Shown here: piece after piece, positions 57,057-64,000 of the stretch
Layout of the letters: every line of letters begins with the position of its first letter
How positions within the stretch are numbered: position 1 is the first letter of the stretch
Assembly: GCA_001466705.2 (NCBI GenBank)
Contig: LATX02000186.1
Span: forward strand, 186,001-250,000
Source: Moniliophthora roreri
Taxonomy: Eukaryota; Basidiomycota; Agaricomycetes; Agaricales; Marasmiaceae
Direction: 5' to 3'
DNA length: 64,000 nucleotides
The notes under the pieces: model-generated
Databases searched by the model: none
Told to the model about the DNA's origin: nothing
What the model saw: the letters and a program-made list of their open reading frames with translations, nothing else
Made by a program: the position numbers and the translations under genes

Positions 57057-58184
57057 ATGTCCTACGGCGGAAATGTGCGTATCGTTTTGGTATAGTGTGC
57101 GATTCAAAGTACTGATCTTGACGTCCAGTATGGTGCTCAGGGCGGATATGCCCCTCCCGCTGGAGCACCTCCCGGACATGGTGGTTACGGAGCTCCAGCA
57201 GGCCCTCCTCCTGGGGCTGATCCACAGTGCGTTATCTACAGGAATTTTGCACAAGATGACTGATGGATGAAGGACAGATTGTGGCAATGGTTCAACGCCG
57301 TCGATGTTGATCGTTCAGGGCACATATCTGCTGACGAATTGCGTGCGTCTCCTTTCTTCCTCTTTCGAGGTATCTGATTGACATATTCTGCATATAGAGC
57401 GCGCTTTGATCAATGGAGATTGGACCCGTGAGTGGGTGTTTTGCAGATTGGAGTGTTGCCCACGCTGAACTTTCCGTGAAGCGTTCGATCTTGATACTGT
57501 GAAGCTGTTGATGTCCATCTTTGTGCGTTTTATTCATTTATCAACCACTTGGAGTTAATCTCAGTCTATCAGGATGTGGATCGTAGCGGTACAATTGGCT
57601 TCAACGAGGTTCGCGATATTTCGATACTATGGAAGATATCTTTGGTTTACTCATTAACGCCTCCAGTTCAGCGGACTTTGGAAGTACATTAAGGTGTGCA
57701 ATACCGCTCTTTGATATTCTTCACTTGCCTGATCTTGTTCACAGGAATGGCAAAATGTCTTCCGTCACTTTGACCAGGATAGGTCTGGCTCGATAGACGG
57801 GGCGGAACTCGCAAACGCACTCGCTCAATTTGGGTTCGCGGGATTTTATCTTTGAAACTCCTCATACACTGACTACTGTTACTATCAGATACAATCTGTC
57901 TCCTCAACTGCTAGACCTCGTTCAGAAGAAATACGGTGTGTATAACAAGCAAGCTACGTGCAACTACTGAATATCAACCTCCTTCGTTAGATCCCAAACC
58001 TGCTGGCGCCCACCGTACTACTATTGTCGGGCCTGCAGCTGGAATTTCATTTGACCGCTTTGTTCGAGCATGCGTGGTGATCAAGCAGCTTAGCGAGGCG
58101 TTCGGGAAACTTGACTCGGATAGGGATGGATGGATCCAGATCAATTATGATCAGTTTATGCATACCGTTTTAACTTTGCCTTGA
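57057..58184 (+). CDS. Penta-EF-hand calcium-binding protein (PEF1/ALG-2 type)
   Basis: Ten short exons, 57057-57074, 57129-57226, 57278-57342, 57398-57427, 57482-57522, 57573-57608, 57667-57693, 57745-57833, 57889-57935 and 57991-58184, give 214 residues, all in frame. A Gly/Pro/Ala/Tyr-rich N-terminus (about 1-45) precedes five EF-hands: EF1 loop DVDRSGHISADEL, EF2 IFDVDRSGTIGFNEF, EF3 FDQDRSGSIDGAEL, then two less regular hands including KLDSDRDGWIQINYDQF. Family members dimerise, bind Ca2+ and act in ER-to-Golgi transport, membrane repair or cell-separation control; the yeast relative is Pef1. The three regular loops look able to bind calcium. The small exons make automated prediction error-prone. 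Confidence 0.9.
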
Positions 58185-58522
58185 GGAGAAGTATGTGTAA
58201 GTGTAATGAGGATTGCTACCTTTATTATGTATATGTAAACTGTAGTACTCACCAATTGGAATTCGGGACCCACATGGGATTACAAGGCTCCGGCGCCTAA
58301 TCTGATTCTTTCTTGATTCATCTTGAATCTTCAGCAAAGCACTCAAGCAGCCTCATTCCTCGGATCGATATCGAATGAATCGTGGTGAATCATGGTGGGA
58401 AGAGGGACGTGGAAATGAAATCTCTAACATAAACTGTATGTCAATCCGACTTCTTTTCCGATTCCTCAGATATAAACAGAGCCACGTTGCCTAGGTCCTT
58501 CACCATCTTGACTCAAACCATC
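58185..58522. promoter_or_regulatory. Promoter region of TPR gene 1
   Basis: About 340 nt. A TATAAACA element at about 58470-58477 lies roughly 50 nt upstream of the ATG at 58523. No gene is seen in the interval. Confidence 0.5.
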
Positions 58523-60588
58523 ATGAGCAGCGCAAATTTGGAACGTGCAGCAAAGCTCAAAGATGAAGGGAACACGCTATTTGCAAGAAAGGAATTCAAG
58601 GCTGCTAACCAGAAATACACCGAAGCTATCGTCCTCGACGACAAGAATCCCATCTTGTACGCAAATCGTGCCGCATGTCGACTTAGTCTAAAGAAGTTGA
58701 GATTCTCTTTTATGCCTTGATATAAATTAACCTCAACACCTTTCGACAGATACTTGGACGCTAGTCAGGACGCATCCAAGGTGATTTTAGTGGTCTTGTT
58801 CATTCCAGCTAGTTTCTCATTCCAGATTTCCGCAGGCTACAGAGCTCGACCCGACTTATGCAAAGGCATGGGCCAGGCTAGCTACCGCACAAGACGTGAG
58901 TTCTCCGAAGTATTGAATCCTCCTAGTATGAAGTATCCTTCAGCTTACACCACACCAATGTTGTAGTTCCTTGCTCAACGGCAAAACAGTGTCAAGTTCT
59001 GGCGCAAAGCTGTTGAAGCACTCCTCAAAGAAAATCTTACAGAAGCGGAGAAAAAGCAGAAGCAACAGTACGAAGCTGGTCTAGCCGCTGCTATTGACGC
59101 AGAGAAGGCTCTACAAAAAGGTATCCCGGTGGAGGTTCCCATTATCCAACGTGAACACCGTAATGCGACACCGTGGATGGTGGCAATGTCTATGCTCCCT
59201 CAGTTGCAACTTGAAGGAAACGATCGAAGCAGCGTATGCCAGTCGATCATCTTGAGAGTCTTCTCAGGCTAACGCGTGCTTGTTCGATACAGGCTTGGAT
59301 CATCTCAAGTGCGTACCGGGATTTCGAAGAAGCAAACAGGAAGATGCAGCCCATACGCCACGGTAGACATGAGACTTTCGACATGTCGGCTATGGAACAT
59401 CTTTCGAATGCTCTACTCACAGATCAGCGGTGTTTTCATATCGCAGACCCTACATGGATTCAGAAATTCACCAAACAAGGTGTGTTGTCGCGATTTGCGT
59501 GGTGTGGGCTACTAATGATGCGTTTCTGTGCCCAGTTCAAGCGCAAACTGTTGGCATGCGTGGGTGGACATTCGATAGCTTTGACAATGTGTTCGCCGAG
59601 GTGGAGAAGCGCCTTGAAAACGAAGGGTGGGACGCAACAAGGAGAGCGTTGAGCACGACTACTCGGTGAGTCGGTGTTGCTCTCGCTGATCGCTTCGCTC
59701 AAGTAGAACCATGTCAGCTGCTGGATTGCCCTAGGACATCTTGACATGGGATTGAAGCGGAATGCGCACTCGAACCTCGAGTTTCTTGATCGGGTCATCA
59801 AGACCATTCTGTGGGGTCAAAAGAAGTGGTCACACGTCAGTTACGGACATCGCGGGGTCATATTTCGTGAATTGTTTCTCCGTGGTGTCCGAAATCTTCG
59901 TTTAGAGGCGCTGCTACAGGTAATGAGACCTTGGATTTGGGTTCTCAGCGGCTCATACTTTTTGCTACAGATTGCTGGAGAAGAAAATACGGCTTCAGGG
60001 AAATTAGAAGCACTCGAGGAGATTCTCAGGGAAGCTGAAACCATCATCAAGAGCGTAGAAGAAGATACGGCACCGCCTGATCCAAACCCCGTCTTTAGGC
60101 TGGCCTATCATGACTATCCATGCGCTCATGCTTACGCGTAAGGGCTTCTGCTCCATGATTTCGATTGGCGTAGCCTAACTACGTGGCAGATTGAAAGGGT
60201 ATTACTACAGAGAAAAGGCAAAGCTTTCAAAAGACGGCCGCGAAGAATCCAAATTCTGCATGGAAGCAGGCAAAGCGTACATGATTGCCGCCAGCAAATA
60301 CCCGGAAGATGATGAGAATAATGCCTGTAAATGGATCAGTTTCTGTCTGCCTTTGCGTCCACTGAAGGGATTGTGATATCAGGGTTCTTGCATGTTGCCG
60401 TTGATTGCCTAGCACAGGGTGATGCGAACCCCAAGTTGACACTGGAGGCACTTGAGAAACTACAGGCGGCAATACCGAGGATGCAGAAGATATGGGCATT
60501 GTCCTCGTTGGCAATCGGAGGACGTGATGCTATGATAGAGACCACTCTTAGCCGAGAGCAGGAACTCAGGAATCGAGTCAAGGATTAG
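58523..60588 (+). CDS. TPR-repeat protein, tandem copy 1
   Basis: Ten exons, 58523-58695, 58750-58780, 58836-58895, 58967-59233, 59293-59479, 59536-59665, 59718-59919, 59971-60137, 60190-60326 and 60383-60588, give 519 residues. Residues about 3-100 form three TPR units of the Sti1/Tom70/PP5 kind: AAKLKDEGNTLFARKEFKAA, NPILYANRAACRLSLKKYLD, DPTYAKAWARLATAQD. Such clamp-type TPRs often bind the C-terminus of Hsp70 or Hsp90, so a co-chaperone role is possible. The remaining 400 residues (for example WILGQ-like KTILWGQKKWSHV, FRLAYHDYPCAHAYALKGYY) match only the neighbouring paralogue to my knowledge. A TATA element lies 50 nt upstream. No defects were seen. Confidence 0.85.
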
Positions 60589-61018
60589 ACTTGCATGCTG
60601 TTTTGTTCACTGCTCGATATGATTTCTTGGGTTAATGATATATCTGAATAGCTTGTACTATATCTACTATACGAATTTTTGCTTGTAGTCCTAGGAATTC
60701 CAGTTCGAGTTCACTGCAAAGCAATCCACGGAAGTTCGCGCTTACATACTTATGTGCGCCTTGCCGTGAGAGTTTCCGTCGCGTCTCTTCATTTCTCTTC
60801 AGCCAATCTTCGCCTGCTCGTGGTCTACCAGAAGACATGTTCCGGTCAGAAGTCGCTTATTCTCGGGGCTTCTATATGATGGTGGGAGCGACCGTTTTCG
60901 ACCAAGACAATGGTGAACGCATAAATTGCAGTACGTCAGCCCGAGTGCTTCATCCAATAACATATAAAAGGGTCCTCGCGTTCAGGGTCTTTCTTTTTTC
61001 AACCACCACCACTCAAGC
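60589..61018. promoter_or_regulatory. Promoter region of TPR gene 2
   Basis: About 430 nt. CATATAAAAGG at 60961-60971 is a good TATA box about 50-58 nt upstream of the ATG at 61019, matching the layout of TPR gene 1. No gene recognised. Confidence 0.55.
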
Positions 61019-63060
61019 ATGAGCAACAAAATAGAGCGTGCAGAGAAGCTAAAAGAGGAGGGAAACGCGCTTTTTGCGAAGAAGGAATACAAGGCTGCTA
61101 CCCAGAAATGCACGGAAGCCATTGCACTCAACGACAAAAATCCCGTTCTTTATGCTAATCGTGCGGCGTGTAGACTTAGTCTGAAGAAGTGAGTATCTCA
61201 CCCTTTCCTCGAGGATACCAGGAACTTACGATGTACGACAGATATATGGACGCGGGCATGGATGCAGCCAAAGTAAGACTCACGCCTAGTTACTGAACAT
61301 CGGCGTCTCAGATGTGCCACTAGGCAACTCAGATTGACCCGACCTACGCGAAAGCCTGGGCCAGACTGGCTACTGCTCAAGATGTGAGTGTCCCTGACAC
61401 CTACTGCTACTCATTCCTCAGTGTTTCATGATAGGCTCTTTTACAACCCCACAATAGCAAAGCATCTTGGCAAAAAGCTCTCGACTGCCTACCAAAGGAA
61501 GGCCTCACCGAAGGTGAGAAGAAACAAAAACAGCAGTACAAAGATGGCCTGGCCGCTGCTATCGATGCGGAAAAGAGAGGACCTCATACTCCACTGGCGC
61601 GGATGCCGACGTTCAATAGCAGTCAGAGTCATCAAACTCCGTGGAATATTGCTATGTCTATGCTTCCTCAGTTGCAACGTGAGAGGAATACCAGGAGCAG
61701 CGTATGTACCACCCCTACATCCGCGCGTCCGCGTCGAGTTTGCTGATATTCTTGTAGGCTTGGGTAATAGCTGACGCATATCAAAACTTTGAGGAGGGAT
61801 CGAAAAAAATGGATCAGCTAGTGGTGATGGGACCATTGGCAAGATTCAACATGCAATCCATCGAAGAAATCACGAACGGGATACTTACGGATCAGCGATG
61901 TTTCGCTGTTTCCAGCTCGTCTTGGCTTCAGAAGTTTGAGAGACAATGTGCGTAACCTTTTGGCTTCTTAGCACGGGCAGCACTGTTGCTAACATTCATG
62001 GTCAGTAAGAGGAGAGAATGCCTGTTTGAACGGCTGGACGTACGAACCATTCGATACCCTCTTTCAAAATATGGAAGATCGCATTGAAACTCATGGCTGG
62101 GAGAAGGCTCGTCAGACTTTGGGTACAACCCTTCGGTATGGCCGATTTTTCTCATTGGCTGGCGGTGCACTGATTACGCTTCCTACTTGAGCTCCTGGAT
62201 CGCAATGGGTTTCATAGATGGAGGTTTCAAGGACAACCAACATACAATGATCGAGTTCCTTGGTCGAGTTGTTCAAGCTATAAAATGGGGACAGGAAAAT
62301 TGGCCGGACATGGATCCAAATCTTCGGGGAGCTATCTTCCGACCAACTTTCCTTCGTGGCGTGCAGAACCTTCACACGGAGACACTCATGAAGGTTGGTT
62401 TTCATACGTTCCGTGAAATTCCTATAACTGATCAATTCCTCAGCTTGCTTCAAAGGAGAATGACGTCCCAAAGAAGTTGGAAATACTCCAGGAACTACTT
62501 CAGGAAGCTGAGGATGTTATCAAGAGCGTTGGAGAAGACACAGACCCCTCTTGTGGTCATCCTTCCTTCCGTTTGGCGTATTACGATTATCCTTGTGGGC
62601 ATGCTTACGCGTGAGGTCCTTGTCTCAGCTCCGAAACTATATACTTAATCATATTCAACAGCATGAAAGGCTACGTGTCTCGTGAGAAGGCGAAGTTGAC
62701 CGGCGACAAACTTGAAGACTCAAAGCTATCCCTAGAAGCTGGGGTCTCTTACATGAATGCAGCAAACAAGCTTCCCGATGACGATGAACACTATTCGTGT
62801 ACGTTGCTCTCCCTTGGTTCTATCGATGAAGCTCAAACTTTGTATTAGTTTATCTGAGCGTCGCTATCGAATGCCTGAATAAAGGTTCTGCGTCTCCGCA
62901 GCTGATACTTAAGGTGCTGGAACAACTCAAGTCTTCCGTACCAAAGATGCAGAGGATCTGGGTCACGTCTGCACTCGCTATTGGGGGGCGTGATGACATA
63001 ATAAAGCAGACTCTCGGGATGGAGGAGCAATTCAGGAGGAAAGTCAAAGAAAACCAGTAG
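61019..63060 (+). CDS. TPR-repeat protein, tandem copy 2
   Basis: Ten exons, 61019-61188, 61242-61272, 61324-61383, 61435-61701, 61758-61947, 62006-62135, 62192-62393, 62444-62610, 62662-62798 and 62849-63060, give 521 residues. It begins with the same three TPR units (AEKLKEEGNALFAKKEYKAA, NPVLYANRAACRLSLKKYMD, DPTYAKAWARLATAQD) and matches copy 1 to the end (YLSVAIECLNKGSASPQ, IGGRDDIIKQTLG). Seven of ten exon lengths are identical to copy 1 (31, 60, 267, 130, 202, 167, 137 nt) and all introns fall at the same codons, so this is a clean tandem gene duplication. The functional inference is as for copy 1: possible Hsp70/Hsp90 co-chaperone, unproven. Confidence 0.85.
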
Positions 63061-64000
63061 CTTGTTACCACTTGCCACCACATCACACCATATATTTCTT
63101 GACCTCTTGACCATTGGCATGTTGTACAGATATTTCTAGCATGTAGCGACTCGGAAGTGACTAGCATCCACTCATTTTTCTAGTCTATACAAAGCCACGT
63201 TTCAATTTTCCATCTCAGGGAGTACCGGGAAGGTTGTTGGTTTGGGTCAAAAAGGCGACAACGTTATCACATATAGACTGGCATGTGGAGTTCAGACAGT
63301 TTGTTCGCTTCCTTTCTTCGCTGATTGGACACAGAAAAGGATTTACCGTTGTCTTGGTGATAGCAAGTGGTCAATGACAATCGGTCCTCGGGGTGACGTT
63401 TACACCGTACCGGAAGCTGACTCGTGTGTAGATCCGTGGAGCTAATGATGCCCCACGTTATGACGCGCTAGCACCTGGGATCAGTGAGGCTATCAATTCG
63501 GAATGCTTGGACGTGGAATATCATTCTATGAATAGTTTAGAAGGCTCAGATCTCCCGTGTTCGCGGAAATCGCATATTTGGATTAGCGGTGTACTCTAGA
63601 GGCTCTGTAGGGAAGACGAAGTCCGCTAGCACTGGATTACCACGTACCATCACGTACCCATCCTTCTTGAGTTCCGGTCTGATCTCTTGCTGGACCATCT
63701 CGGTCGCTTCCTGGCTTGGCGAGGCAGAGGAACGTGGAGAAGCAGACTTGGAGACACATCACAAGCCGAGCATAATGGAGTCGGGTTGTTATGCAGTCGA
63801 TAGTGTGCGGCTCCTCCAAATTCGAACTGTAGAGTCTTTCTGACTAGTTCTTTTGAAATCCATGAGGATTCAACTTCGTAAACCGGAGGATGTTGTCATC
63901 GGTATTCCGGTAAAGCAAAGACCCAGGGTCCGGAAGCTTCTGGTACATACAAGACTTGAGATACTTGGCACGATTTTTCATCAAAGTCCCAAACCGATGT
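63061..64000 (-). other. Window end, possible edge of a minus-strand gene
   Basis: 63061-63590 holds nothing I can support. From 64000 down to about 63620 the minus strand shows coding-like pieces in changing frames: SQVLYVPEASGPWVFALPEY, KLNPHGFQKN and VRKTLQFEFGGAAHYRLHNN. They could be exons of a gene that starts beyond the window, or a decayed one. I do not recognise the product and could not settle the splice sites. Confidence 0.25.

Noticed and set aside
1..64000. tRNA or rRNA genes
   Set aside because: I looked by eye for tRNA B-box sequences and rRNA-like blocks on both strands and found none; a covariance-model scan would settle it.

Overview
The window looks like a contig from a mushroom-forming basidiomycete (Agaricomycete type). 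Almost every gene is split by many short introns (about 40-60 nt, GT-AG with a few GC-AG). Housekeeping proteins such as Rpn8, Spt7, Atg22 and a penta-EF-hand protein have fungal architecture. The F-box, HSPA12-like Hsp70, type-B carboxylesterase and TPR paralogues are families that are often expanded in these fungi. No tRNA, rRNA or CRISPR signal was seen. All exon models were built by hand from splice signals, reading-frame continuity and paralogue comparison.

Layout: 0.2-10.1 kb is gene-dense and mostly intact. It holds a secreted amidase (-), an Atg22-like vacuolar effluxer (+), two tandem hotdog thioesterase-like genes (-), an AlkB-like dioxygenase (+) and an AYR1-like short-chain reductase (+). 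10.1-28.9 kb is an F-box territory: four intact F-box/LRR-like genes, one copy with two frameshifts, one strongly decayed remnant, decayed tandem repeats at 17-18.7 kb, and one small heat-shock protein gene. 28.9-34.7 kb is AT-rich, repeat-rich and nearly gene-free. It contains three single-N positions, and one of them joins two copies of the same repeat.

34.9-46.9 kb is the most unusual part. Three tandem HSPA12-like Hsp70 genes lie on the minus strand. Two of them (the outer ones) sit head-to-head with a paralogous coiled-coil gene on the plus strand, so a two-gene divergent module has been duplicated. The Hsp70 copies show graded decay: one intact, one with an in-frame stop, one deleted and truncated. 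The coiled-coil genes are intact.

47.3-63.1 kb is again conserved or expressed-looking: RPN8 of the 26S proteasome lid (-), a secreted type-B carboxylesterase/lipase (+), SPT7 of the SAGA complex (+), a penta-EF-hand calcium-binding protein (+), and a tandem pair of TPR proteins with matching exon lengths (+). The last 0.9 kb may hold the edge of another minus-strand gene.

The best leads in the hunt are an apparent recent intron gain by duplication of the neighbouring intron in the second hotdog gene, which also carries a destroyed splice donor, and the duplicated Hsp70-like/coiled-coil divergent module.
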